Shown here piece by piece: positions 1 through 6,411 of a DNA stretch of 11,866 bases (the stretch's first letter is position 1; the number at the start of each line of letters is the position of its first letter). The translations under genes were made by a program, and so were the position numbers. The DNA comes from an uncultured Gemmatimonadota bacterium (lineage in GTDB: Bacteria > Gemmatimonadota > Gemmatimonadetes > Gemmatimonadales > Gemmatimonadaceae). Under the pieces are notes generated by a model that did not search any database, was not told the DNA's origin, and saw nothing but the letters and a program-made list of their open reading frames with translations. Location of the stretch: the NCBI GenBank assembly GCA_946480295.1, contig CAMLIT010000129.1, forward strand, positions 1 through 11,866, read 5' to 3'.

Positions 1-109
1 GGGGGTGTCAACGTTTCATTCACACCCCCCCGGGACGGCCAGTTTTAATTACTTGGGGGGGTATGGCGGGCCGCCGCGGGCGGCCGGGGGGGGGGGGGCC
101 ACGGCCGGG
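1..109. other. G/C-homopolymer-rich non-coding end of window
   Basis: No gene is supported here. The stretch holds runs of 5 G (1-5), 7 C (25-31), 7 G (55-61) and 13 G (86-98), an 8-bp inverted repeat (1-8 with 22-29) and a 7-bp GC hairpin (69-75 with 79-85), interrupted by an A/T-rich patch near 44-54 that does not look like the surrounding DNA. Open frames through it are composition artefacts. It may be a low-quality contig end or a GC-rich intergenic region downstream of the minus-strand gene at 200-853. Confidence 0.5.
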
Positions 110-133
110 GCCGACGCGTGGAAGCGCGTCGGC
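110..133 (-). terminator. Hairpin downstream of the membrane-protein gene
   Basis: A perfect 9-bp stem (110-118 with 125-133) with a 6-base loop lies 67 bases past the stop of the minus-strand gene at 200-853. There is no T-run after it, so it is not a classical rho-independent terminator. Its position after the last gene of the Rieske/membrane-protein pair makes a role in 3'-end formation or RNA stability plausible. Confidence 0.35.
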
Positions 134-199
134 GTCCGGCCGTGCTGGTGGTTGGTCTTTCGGGCGTGCGGACTTGCGAAGCGGCGATCGAGACGGCCG

Positions 200-853
200 T
201 CAGCGGTTGAACAGCCACATGATGCCGGTGCCCACGGTGGCGATTGCCATCGAGCCGAGGGCGATGTTCCTGTGCCGCCGCCACGTGGCCGTGGTGGCGT
301 TGCGTGCCCCGCTGCCCACCGTGCCCGCCCAGGCGAAGCCTGCGTCGGACGCGAGCATGAGCGCGGTATGGACGTACTTCAGCGGGCGCCCCGAGGTATC
401 GTGCCGCGAGTCCCACAGGTTCCACGCGCCGGTCACGGTGTTCACCGCGAACAGCGCCCCGAGCCCGTACGCGACGCCGCGGTGCGTGGGGCGCACCCAG
501 CTCGCCGGCGGCGTGCGGCTCGTGTACAGCGTGTTGCCGAGCAACCACTCCGTCCCGAACAGCGGGAGCTCGATGTAGCTCCCCCAGCGGTGGATGGTGA
601 GACGGGTATTGTATGCATCGCTGTACTCGATCGCGCGCGGGCGGGCGCGCGGCGTGTCCAGCGGGGCGAGCGGCCCGGCCGTCGGAAGCGACGGCTCGGC
701 GACGAGCGCCAGCCGGGCGATCGAATCCGATCGGACCGGCTGTCGTGCGCGAACGAAGGTGGTCTCGGCGCCGGCCTCCGCCGTCGGACGAACGTGCGGC
801 CGGACATCGCGGGACGGTTGCGCGACGGCGAGTGTCAGGAGCAGGACGAGCAT
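200..853 (-). CDS. Four-helix membrane protein with b561-like histidines
   Basis: This 217-residue protein begins with a short hydrophobic signal-like segment (residues 2-11), followed by a polar region to about residue 85. It then has four hydrophobic stretches near residues 91-110, 125-147, 160-180 and 196-215. A histidine sits at the start of each helix (H88, H124, H162, H194), an arrangement like cytochrome b561-type or DUF4405-type haem proteins. Haem binding is inferred, not shown. The start is supported by a GAGG motif six bases upstream. It follows the Rieske gene on the same strand with a 107-base gap containing a hairpin, so the two may form an electron-transfer pair at the membrane. 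No closely named family was recognised; an uncharacterised membrane protein is the fallback. The gene is real: it has coherent helices, an SD and a hairpin after it. Confidence 0.75.
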   Translation of the reverse strand: MLVLLLTLAVAQPSRDVRPHVRPTAEAGAETTFVRARQPVRSDSIARLALVAEPSLPTAGPLAPLDTPRARPRAIEYSDAYNTRLTIHRWGSYIELPLFGTEWLLGNTLYTSRTPPASWVRPTHRGVAYGLGALFAVNTVTGAWNLWDSRHDTSGRPLKYVHTALMLASDAGFAWAGTVGSGARNATTATWRRHRNIALGSMAIATVGTGIMWLFNR

Positions 854-908
854 GCGGATCCTCTGGGTGCGGTGGAGCAGCCCTGCACTAATCCTGCCCG
901 CGTGCGAA

Positions 909-941
909 CCGGTCCCGTGCCTCGTTTGGCGGCGGGACCGG
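909..941 (-). promoter_or_regulatory. Intercistronic hairpin between Rieske and membrane-protein genes
   Basis: A perfect 9-bp inverted repeat (909-917 with 933-941, 15-base loop) lies between the Rieske stop and the next start. Only two T residues follow on the minus strand. It could attenuate read-through into the downstream membrane-protein gene or protect the 3' end of the Rieske message. The function is inferred from position only. Confidence 0.35.
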
Positions 942-960
942 CTGCCGCCTCACGCGTGCC

Positions 961-1494
961 TCACGCGAGCTTGATGACCGCCGCGGCCCACGGCCCGGGG
1001 TCCTTGTCCTGCTGGTACAGCTTGTCGAGGTCGATCGCGACCGATGCGCCCGCTCGCTGGATGGCGAACCGGTCCATGCCGCGCGTCGCGCGGCCGCGAA
1101 TGAACGTCCCGTCCGGCTGGTACTCGGAGTGGTGCTTCGGGCAGTGGAAGTGATGGTCCGAGTCGTCCCACTTGAGGGCGGTGTTCTGGTGCGGACACGC
1201 CAGGTTGAACGCGTACACCGCGTCCTGCCAGCGGACCAGGATGATCTGATTGTCGTGATCGATCTGGGCGCCGTCGGTGGCCGGGATCGCGTAGCTGCGC
1301 ATCGTCCCCGTGCGCGTCTGGGCGTGCGTGAACTCGAGCGGCATCGCGAGCGCCGCCGACTTCGTCATGCCGAGCGCGACCATCGTACCGGCGACCGTCA
1401 TGAACGAGTCGCGGAGAAAGCGACGCCGGGTGGGAGAGACCGGGCAGTCGTGCTGCCCGTCGCAGGCGGAGTCGCTGTTGTGTTCGTCAGCCAT
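961..1494 (-). CDS. Tat-exported Rieske [2Fe-2S] protein
   Basis: This 177-residue protein carries a twin-arginine signal near residues 22-28 (TRRRFLR) followed by a hydrophobic segment ending about residue 50 (SAALA). A Rieske domain follows: C100-P-H102 and, after 15 residues, C118-P-K-H121 bind the [2Fe-2S] cluster through two Cys and two His. The protein should fold with its cluster in the cytoplasm and be exported by Tat, often staying anchored by the uncleaved helix. The start at 1494 is chosen because a GAGGT motif lies eight bases upstream and because it places the RR motif at the usual distance; an upstream start at 1605 would add 37 uncharacteristic residues. The single Rieske domain without oxygenase or cytochrome b genes resembles small Rieske ferredoxins and bc1/arsenite-oxidase small subunits. 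The partner is probably the four-helix protein downstream. The electron donor and acceptor are unknown. Confidence 0.92.
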   Translation of the reverse strand: MADEHNSDSACDGQHDCPVSPTRRRFLRDSFMTVAGTMVALGMTKSAALAMPLEFTHAQTRTGTMRSYAIPATDGAQIDHDNQIILVRWQDAVYAFNLACPHQNTALKWDDSDHHFHCPKHHSEYQPDGTFIRGRATRGMDRFAIQRAGASVAIDLDKLYQQDKDPGPWAAAVIKLA

Positions 1495-1800
1495 ACTGCT
1501 GTACCTCGAGAGATGAATCGGTCCGTCTGGCGGCCCGAGCGTCACCGGGTCAGGTGTTTCCCGTGCCTTTGGTAGACGCGTGGACAAGCCATTGGTTAAC
1601 AACACATTAGCCGAGCTTGCCGAAGCCCTACCCCGCGCTCACCGTCGTTCGAACGGGAGGTAAACGTCTGTGGCCAACGACGCGCTTCCCCCGACCCGCG
1701 AGACGGAAAAGCCTGCAACCACGTGCGGGCGCGGTGGATTGAACCACGCCGCTCCGTGATCGATCCTGTGACAGGACTCCCGAGTGCGGTTGTACCCCCG
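1495..1800. other. Divergent intergenic region (Rieske / L,D-transpeptidase)
   Basis: This 306-base stretch separates two divergent genes and must hold at least one promoter for each. The only clearly A/T-rich part is 1590-1611, which includes an imperfect palindrome centred on GTTAAC (1592-1602). No convincing -35/-10 pair with 16-18 spacing was found on either strand. In-frame extensions of both flanking genes into this region have no ribosome site and no family resemblance. Confidence 0.5.
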
Positions 1801-2544
1801 ATGCCTCTGTCTCGTTCGCTCGCCCTCGGCACTGCGCTGGCGCTCGGCGCCATGATCGCCGAGGGGCAGTCGCGCCCGGGAGCGTCGCCGGCACCCGGCG
1901 ATGGCACCGCACCCGTCTCCACTCGCCAGGCCGCGGCGGCCGCATCCGGTCTGCGCATCGTCGTCTCCCTCGCCGCGCGGCGGCTGTGGGTGGTCGTGTA
2001 TCGGGACACCGTGCTATCCGCCCCCGTCGCGGTCGGCATGGGCACCACCCTGCGCTACGGCGAGCAGCAGTGGGTGTTCAGGACGCCGCGCGGTGTGCGT
2101 ACCGTGCGGGCAAAGTCCATCGACCCGGTCTGGGTTCCACCCGACTGGCTCTACGCGGACGCGGCGGCATCACACGGCCTCCGGCTCGCCCGGCTGGATC
2201 CGCGCACGCCGGTGCGACTCGGCGACGGCCGGCTGCTCACGATCAGGGGCGGGAGCGTCGGGCTCGTGGATGCGGACGGCATCTTCGACGAGCTGCCTCT
2301 CGACGAGCACATCGTGTTCGATGGCACGCTCTACATCCCGCCGGCGACGACGCGCAATCGCCACGTGCGCGGCGAGCTCGGGGCGTACGGGCTGGACCTC
2401 GGCGACGGCTACCTGCTGCACGGGACGCCGCACCTGTCGAGCATCGGCTCGGCGGCGACGCACGGCTGCCTCCGCCTGCGCGACGACGACATCCACTGGC
2501 TCTTCGATCACGTGCCGGTGGGCACGCGGGTCTACATCTACTGA
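1801..2544 (+). CDS. Exported L,D-transpeptidase (YkuD fold)
   Basis: This 247-residue protein has an N-terminal signal peptide (about residues 4-23). Its C-terminal half carries the YkuD catalytic signature: H207 in HGT, then H221-G222-C223 followed by L-R-L, with C223 as the acyl-enzyme nucleophile. Such enzymes form 3-3 cross-links in peptidoglycan or attach proteins to it. The middle (about residues 45-180) has features seen in periplasmic members: a beta-rich segment resembling the start of YkuD domains, an RAKSxDPxWxPPDW-like stretch and YIPPATTRNR near the catalytic part. The start at 1801 is chosen because the signal peptide begins there; no good Shine-Dalgarno is visible, and GTG starts at 1723 or 1768 are alternatives that would put extra charged residues before the signal. 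It stands alone on the plus strand, 149 bases before the zinc-finger gene. Confidence 0.9.
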   Translation: MPLSRSLALGTALALGAMIAEGQSRPGASPAPGDGTAPVSTRQAAAAASGLRIVVSLAARRLWVVVYRDTVLSAPVAVGMGTTLRYGEQQWVFRTPRGVRTVRAKSIDPVWVPPDWLYADAAASHGLRLARLDPRTPVRLGDGRLLTIRGGSVGLVDADGIFDELPLDEHIVFDGTLYIPPATTRNRHVRGELGAYGLDLGDGYLLHGTPHLSSIGSAATHGCLRLRDDDIHWLFDHVPVGTRVYIY

Positions 2545-2693
2545 GACCGGTCGGCCTGCCACGCGGGCTCGACGGAAGCGAAGCAGCCGCGGCCGCCTAA
2601 CGACGGCATGGAGGATGCGACCCCGGAGATCACAAGGCCGCGGCCCGGGCACCAGGTGGGAGCACGAGCGGCGGCCACAGCAGGGAGAGTCGC

Positions 2694-2858
2694 ATGGCAC
2701 ACACTCACGAATACGACTGCAAGATCTGCGGAGCGCACCTCGACTCGAAGCAGGAGCTCGACCGCCACAACCAGGAGCACCACTCGCGCAACGCGAGCAG
2801 CGGGTCGGACATCTCCTCCCGGTCATCGGGGTCGAGCGGAAGCAATCGCTCGTCCTGA
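2694..2858 (+). CDS. C2H2 zinc-finger microprotein
   Basis: This 54-residue protein contains one classical C2H2 finger at residues 7-30: Y7, C9, C12, L16, L22, H25, and H29 or H30. It matches the spacing aromatic-X-C-X2-C-X3-hydrophobic-X5-L-X2-H-X3/4-H, including the core hydrophobic positions. The tail (31-54) is rich in Ser with Gly, Arg and Asn and is predicted to be disordered. Zinc binding is well supported by the motif; whether it binds DNA, RNA or protein is unknown. The layout differs from the Ros/MucR zinc-finger family of Proteobacteria, which is longer. The start is supported by a GGGAGAG ribosome site four bases upstream. A perfect hairpin follows the stop by 34 bases. The gene is below common length cut-offs and easily missed. 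Confidence 0.85.
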   Translation: MAHTHEYDCKICGAHLDSKQELDRHNQEHHSRNASSGSDISSRSSGSSGSNRSS

Positions 2859-2892
2859 CGCGAGGCGTTCCAGCGCACGCCAGGTATGAACG

Positions 2893-2920
2893 ACGCGGCC
2901 GCCCGTCAGGGCGGCCGCGT
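2893..2920. terminator. Bidirectional hairpin terminator between convergent genes
   Basis: A perfect 12-bp stem (2893-2904 with 2909-2920) with a 4-base GTCA loop lies between the zinc-finger gene (plus) and the secreted protein gene (minus), whose stops face each other. The T-content after the stem is modest on both strands (TCGTATT on plus, CGTTCAT on minus), so termination would rely on stem strength. Position and symmetry suit use by both transcripts. Confidence 0.75.
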
Positions 2921-2971
2921 TCGTATTGGCGCGGGGCGCCGGGCGAAGCCGCTCCCGTTCGCTGGCGACGC

Positions 2972-3820
2972 CTAGTGCTTCGCCAGCTCGTCGCGCCGCA
3001 GCACGGCCACGCGCAGGTGCTCGAAGGTGACCGTCGTGCGCGGGCCGACGCCGAGCATCACGCCCCCGCCCACGTCGTCGGGTGCTTCCGCGACCCCGAC
3101 AGTGCGCCCGTTCACGACGACGGTCAGCAGCCGCCCGCGGACGTCCACGCGCACGACGTCGCGCCCCGATGGCGTGGCCCCGATGCCGCTGGCGAAGCGG
3201 TCGAGGAGGGTGCGCGACGCGGCCGCCCCGTTCCACGACAGACGCACGCGCTGGTCGCGCCCGATGCTGAGGAGGTAATGGATCGCGAGCCCCGACGGGT
3301 GGCCGAAGCCGAGCACCGCGACCCGGTCGTACGAGGAGTCGAGCCCGGCGACGGTGAGCTCCAGCGAGACGTCGCCGGGAATCGAGTCCGACGGATAATC
3401 GATGAGACAGGCGGCGTCGCGCCGACGGTTCGCGAAGCGGAGCCCGCCCGCCGCGAAGGTGGCGGCGCACAATCCGTCGGGCGAGGTCGACCCGGGCAAC
3501 CCGTGCGCCGCCGCGAAGTCGACGTCGAGGAGGGTCCCCGCGGTGCGCCGGGTGAGCGGGGCGTCCGTCGTGCACGTGGTGCGCAGCCCCTCCAGGAGCT
3601 CGTGGTCCGCGCCGGCCGCGCGCAGCCGCTGCTCGATGCTGTCCGACATCGCGAACGCGACGCAGTACGCACTCGCGTAATGGAGGATCTGGTGCGTCGA
3701 CACCCCGCGCTGCTGCAGCCCGAGCACATCGTCCACCGACAGCGCGTCCGTCTGCGCGCGCGCGGGTCGTGCCGCGAGGACGAGGAGCGCGCCGATTCCG
3801 CAGACCGTCGTCAGGCGCAT
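2972..3820 (-). CDS. Secreted beta-sandwich (LamG/DUF1080-like) protein coupled to pseudokinase
   Basis: This 282-residue protein has a signal peptide (residues 1-23, cut after RARAQ-like ARAQ). Residues 27-83 form a small helical module (LSVDDVLGLQQRGVS ... LRAAGADHELLEGLR) of a kind found next to bacterial Ser/Thr kinases in Acidobacteria and Gemmatimonadota. Residues 95-275 are rich in alternating hydrophobic strands (FAAGGLRFANRR, VSLELTVAGL, YLLSIGRD, LLTVVVNGRTVG, VTFEHLRVAVL), which fits a concanavalin-like carbohydrate- or ligand-binding jelly roll. Cysteines at 53, 83, 118 and 138 could make disulfides outside the cytoplasm. The start codon lies inside the end of the pseudokinase gene (10-base overlap) with GGAG five bases upstream, so translation is probably coupled and the two proteins likely act together outside the membrane. 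No enzyme motif is visible; the exact function is unknown. Confidence 0.82.
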   Translation of the reverse strand: MRLTTVCGIGALLVLAARPARAQTDALSVDDVLGLQQRGVSTHQILHYASAYCVAFAMSDSIEQRLRAAGADHELLEGLRTTCTTDAPLTRRTAGTLLDVDFAAAHGLPGSTSPDGLCAATFAAGGLRFANRRRDAACLIDYPSDSIPGDVSLELTVAGLDSSYDRVAVLGFGHPSGLAIHYLLSIGRDQRVRLSWNGAAASRTLLDRFASGIGATPSGRDVVRVDVRGRLLTVVVNGRTVGVAEAPDDVGGGVMLGVGPRTTVTFEHLRVAVLRRDELAKH

Positions 3821-5802
3821 GGCTTCTCCGACGCGCCGCGACGGCGCAGAAGGTCGTTCTCCGCGCCACAGGCGGCTCGCGCCTGCGCGTCGGCCCGTTG
3901 GATCTCGTCGCGCAGCGAAGTGAGCGCGGGCGACGTGACGTACTTCTGCAGCACGCTGTCCGTCCGCACCAGCAGCTCGTGGAAGATGCGCCGCCCCGCC
4001 GCGTAGTCGCCGTCGTCGACGTGCTTCGCGCCGGCGTCGAAGCGGTCGCGCAGGGCGAGCAGGAGCGCGGGCGGAGCGGAGACCAACTCCAACCCGCCGC
4101 CAGGCACCGGGATCGGTCCGAGGTGCACCACGGGCGCGATGATGGCCGGCGCCGTCGATGCGACCGAAGGCGTGCCAGACGATGCCTGCTCACGACCAGC
4201 GGATGGTGGCGCGCCCGGAGTCCTCGTCTCCTCGCGAGACTTCGCCGCCGCCATGGACCGCGCGCGCTCGGGGAGGCGCGACCGCGACGCGATCGGCTGG
4301 AAGGTGCGCTGACTGGACGTCAGGATGCCCGTGGCGGCACCGCTGATGACTGCGCCCGCCGTCGTCGTCGACGGCGAGATGCGCATGGCGACGGTGTCCT
4401 TGCTCGTTGCCGGCGATGGCGTCGACTGCGTGGGCTGCGCTGGCGGTTGCGACATCGCGACGGGCGGCGCGGAGGTCGTCGCGATCGGGCGCGTAGTCGC
4501 CGTCGTGGTCACAGCGGGAGCTGGCGTGGTCCGTTCGGCGCGGAGCACGCCCCGCCAGAGGGGGAGCCCCACCGCGAGCATCGCCGTCACGACCGCGGAG
4601 ACGACGATCCACAGCATCCGGCGATGGCCCCTGGCGCTGGCAACGGGCTTCGCGCGAGCCAGTCGTGCCGTGACCAGGGTGCGAAGCCGACGCAGGGGCG
4701 CGATGAGGCTGAACCGCCCGTGTCGTTCCGCGGGAAGCGCGTACCAGCCGAAATCGCTGTCCACCACTACGAGCTCGCCCTTCTCTCCATCGGGTGCCGC
4801 CGGGGGCACGAGCGCCATCGGCAGCCCGGCGAGAGGAGCGGAAGATCCCCCTGAGCCGTCGGCGCCGGCAGCGGCATACGATGGCCGCGGCTTCGTGCCG
4901 CCCAGGGCGAGGAGCCGACGACGGAATTCCCCGGCGGAATGCGGACGCTGTTCCGGCGACTGCGCGAGCGCGTTGAGCATCAGCATCGACAGCTCCGGCG
5001 CGAGCCCGGGGACGGCGACGGCTGGAGCGACGAGTGGCGTGCCCGCCGCCCGCTCCGTGGCCGTGGGCGGTGCCGATCCGGTGATCAGTCGGTAGAGGAC
5101 GGCGGCGCAGCCATGCACGTCCGTCCACGGCCCGAGGCCGCGGGCGCCGTACTGCTCGATCGCCATCCATGGCGACGCCAGCGCATGCGCGCCGGGCACG
5201 TGCCGCGCGGCCGAGAAGCCGACGAGACGCGGCGTGCCGGCTGCGGAGACCGTGATCGCCTCCGGCGAGATCGCGCGGTGCAGGATGCCCTCCGCGTGGA
5301 CGGCGTCGAGCGCGTCGAGGATGCACAGCATCGTCTCGATGGCCCGCCCGGCCGGAAGCACGCCGCCGGCCGATGCGAGCGTCGTCGCGAGAGTTTCGCC
5401 CTCGTGCGGCTCCATGACGACGTAGGCCGTCCCGTTCTCCTCGACGACGTCGATCACGCGCACGAGGTGCTCGTGCACGATGTCGCGCAGCAGCTCCGAC
5501 TCGAGCGCGAATCGCCGCATGGCGCGCGTGAACTCACGCTCCTCCATCGGCGAATGCGGCCGGACGTGGCCGTCCTCCCGGCGACCGGCGAGGGCGCGCG
5601 GAAGGAACTCCTCGACGAGCACCGGCGCGCCGGAGCGATCGTCGTGCGCGAGGTACATGACCGAGGCCGTGCTCCCGCCCTCCAGCGGGTGGAGCAGCTC
5701 GTAGCCGCCGGCGAGGCGAGTGCGCGCCGGGAGCGCGAGCGTGAACTCGCGTGGCTCGTCCGAATGGGAATCCACTGCCGATCCCGGGTAGGCGTCCGGC
5801 AT
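3811..5802 (-). CDS. Membrane-anchored Ser/Thr pseudokinase
   Basis: This 663-residue protein has a protein-kinase fold at about 34-300, a linker, one transmembrane helix (396-416), a Thr/Pro-rich extracytoplasmic stretch (about 424-475) and a C-terminal helical, TPR-like segment (585-663). The kinase part aligns with the bacterial subfamily that normally reads VAIKEYLP, but the catalytic Lys is E64 (VLVEEFLP). The HRD Asp is A177 (HRAISPEAI), which also changes the following Lys to Ser and the metal-binding Asn to A182. The DFG Asp is G195 (GFS), and the glycine loop is irregular. Structural landmarks remain: the alpha-C Glu region near E101-E103, AIE in place of APE (214-216), and D228. It should therefore be catalytically dead and act as a scaffold or ligand-gated sensor. 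The start at 5802 is the best Met but has no clear ribosome site. It overlaps the next gene by ten bases. Confidence 0.88.
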   Translation of the reverse strand: MPDAYPGSAVDSHSDEPREFTLALPARTRLAGGYELLHPLEGGSTASVMYLAHDDRSGAPVLVEEFLPRALAGRREDGHVRPHSPMEEREFTRAMRRFALESELLRDIVHEHLVRVIDVVEENGTAYVVMEPHEGETLATTLASAGGVLPAGRAIETMLCILDALDAVHAEGILHRAISPEAITVSAAGTPRLVGFSAARHVPGAHALASPWMAIEQYGARGLGPWTDVHGCAAVLYRLITGSAPPTATERAAGTPLVAPAVAVPGLAPELSMLMLNALAQSPEQRPHSAGEFRRRLLALGGTKPRPSYAAAGADGSGGSSAPLAGLPMALVPPAAPDGEKGELVVVDSDFGWYALPAERHGRFSLIAPLRRLRTLVTARLARAKPVASARGHRRMLWIVVSAVVTAMLAVGLPLWRGVLRAERTTPAPAVTTTATTRPIATTSAPPVAMSQPPAQPTQSTPSPATSKDTVAMRISPSTTTAGAVISGAATGILTSSQRTFQPIASRSRLPERARSMAAAKSREETRTPGAPPSAGREQASSGTPSVASTAPAIIAPVVHLGPIPVPGGGLELVSAPPALLLALRDRFDAGAKHVDDGDYAAGRRIFHELLVRTDSVLQKYVTSPALTSLRDEIQRADAQARAACGAENDLLRRRGASEKPCA

Positions 5803-5845
5803 CCACACGGAATGCCGCCGCTGACCGCGCGGCCATGAGCGGCGG

Positions 5846-5871
5846 GCGTGGGGCGGCGCCACTCCCCACGC
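5846..5871 (-). promoter_or_regulatory. Leader hairpin upstream of pseudokinase
   Basis: A perfect 8-bp stem (5846-5853 with 5864-5871) with a 10-base loop lies 44 bases before the chosen pseudokinase start, in a 175-base gap that follows the nth remnant. It could be a leader structure or a weak terminator of transcripts arriving from the histidine kinase/nth side. It has no T-run. Confidence 0.3.
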
Positions 5872-5977
5872 AAGCCACGCTCCGGATGCGGAAGCCGCTT
5901 CCCCCGCAGGCTTTGCCACCGCGCGACCCGCGGGAACTGTGGGACGCACGCCACACCTGCAACACTCCTGCCTCACC

Positions 5978-6411
5978 TCACCGGTGCGTGGTGACCTCCA
6001 CCTGCCGGCGGTAGGAGAGCACCGGACACGTCGAGCACCGCGGCAGCCGCCCGGTGCAGACGTGCTTCCCGAAGGGCACGAGCAGCCGGTTGATCTCGAT
6101 CCAGTAGCGCCTGGGCAGCTTGCGCTCCAGCGCGACCATCGTCCCCTCGGGCGTGGCGGTGTCCTTGAACGACGTCAGCACGTCGACGTCGCACGGCAGC
6201 TCGCCGCCGAACTCGGCGACGGTGCGCCGCGCGATCTCGCGGATGGTGCGCGCCTTCGCCTCGTGGAAGGTGCACGCGCGGATCAGCGCATCGATCCTGC
6301 TCGCCGGGAGCGCGGCCACGGCGGGGTCAGGCCGGCGACGGCGGCGCGGATGGCCTTCAGGACGAGGTCGATGTCGAAGCGCCTCTTCCGCGGCACCGCG
6401 CGCCCGGTCAC
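5978..6411 (-). pseudogene. nth: Decayed endonuclease III (nth) with catalytic core deleted
   Basis: Two pieces of an endonuclease III-type DNA glycosylase are visible. The first, from a GTG at 6411 to about 6325, encodes the typical start (PRKRRFDIDLVLKAIRAAV). After a deletion and one-base frame change near 6320-6332 the second piece (6319 to 5978) continues with AALPASRIDALIRACTFHEAKART and runs to the usual end (KHVCTGRLPRCSTCPVL). Within it, near 6160-6166, DVLTSFK jumps to TATPEGT, so the helix-hairpin-helix with the catalytic Lys and the VDTHVHR-type catalytic Asp are missing. The [4Fe-4S] motif C-x6-C-x2-C-x5-C has lost its last Cys, now Arg (CGC, one transition from TGC). About 143 residues remain against the usual 210-240. 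The GTG overlaps the histidine-kinase stop by four bases, a relic of an operon junction. A short product from a GTG at 6319 is possible but cannot be an active glycosylase. Confidence 0.85.

Noticed and set aside
5..1153. 382-residue open frame at the window start
   Set aside because: It begins in homopolymer sequence and lies antisense to the membrane protein and Rieske genes.
1592..1602. GTTAAC-centred palindrome as an operator
   Set aside because: It is short, imperfect and single, and no regulator gene is adjacent; there is too little to call a binding site.
1901..4006. 701-residue open frame on the plus strand
   Set aside because: It runs across the L,D-transpeptidase in another frame, the zinc-finger gene, the terminator and antisense to the secreted protein, so it cannot be one gene.
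2823..4193. 456-residue open frame on the minus strand
   Set aside because: It is an out-of-frame shadow of the pseudokinase end and secreted protein, with Arg-rich composition and no motif.
5978..6319. Intact short endonuclease III gene
   Set aside because: The 113-residue frame lacks the catalytic Lys/Asp region and one cluster Cys, and its missing N-terminal part is still readable upstream in another frame, so it is a remnant.
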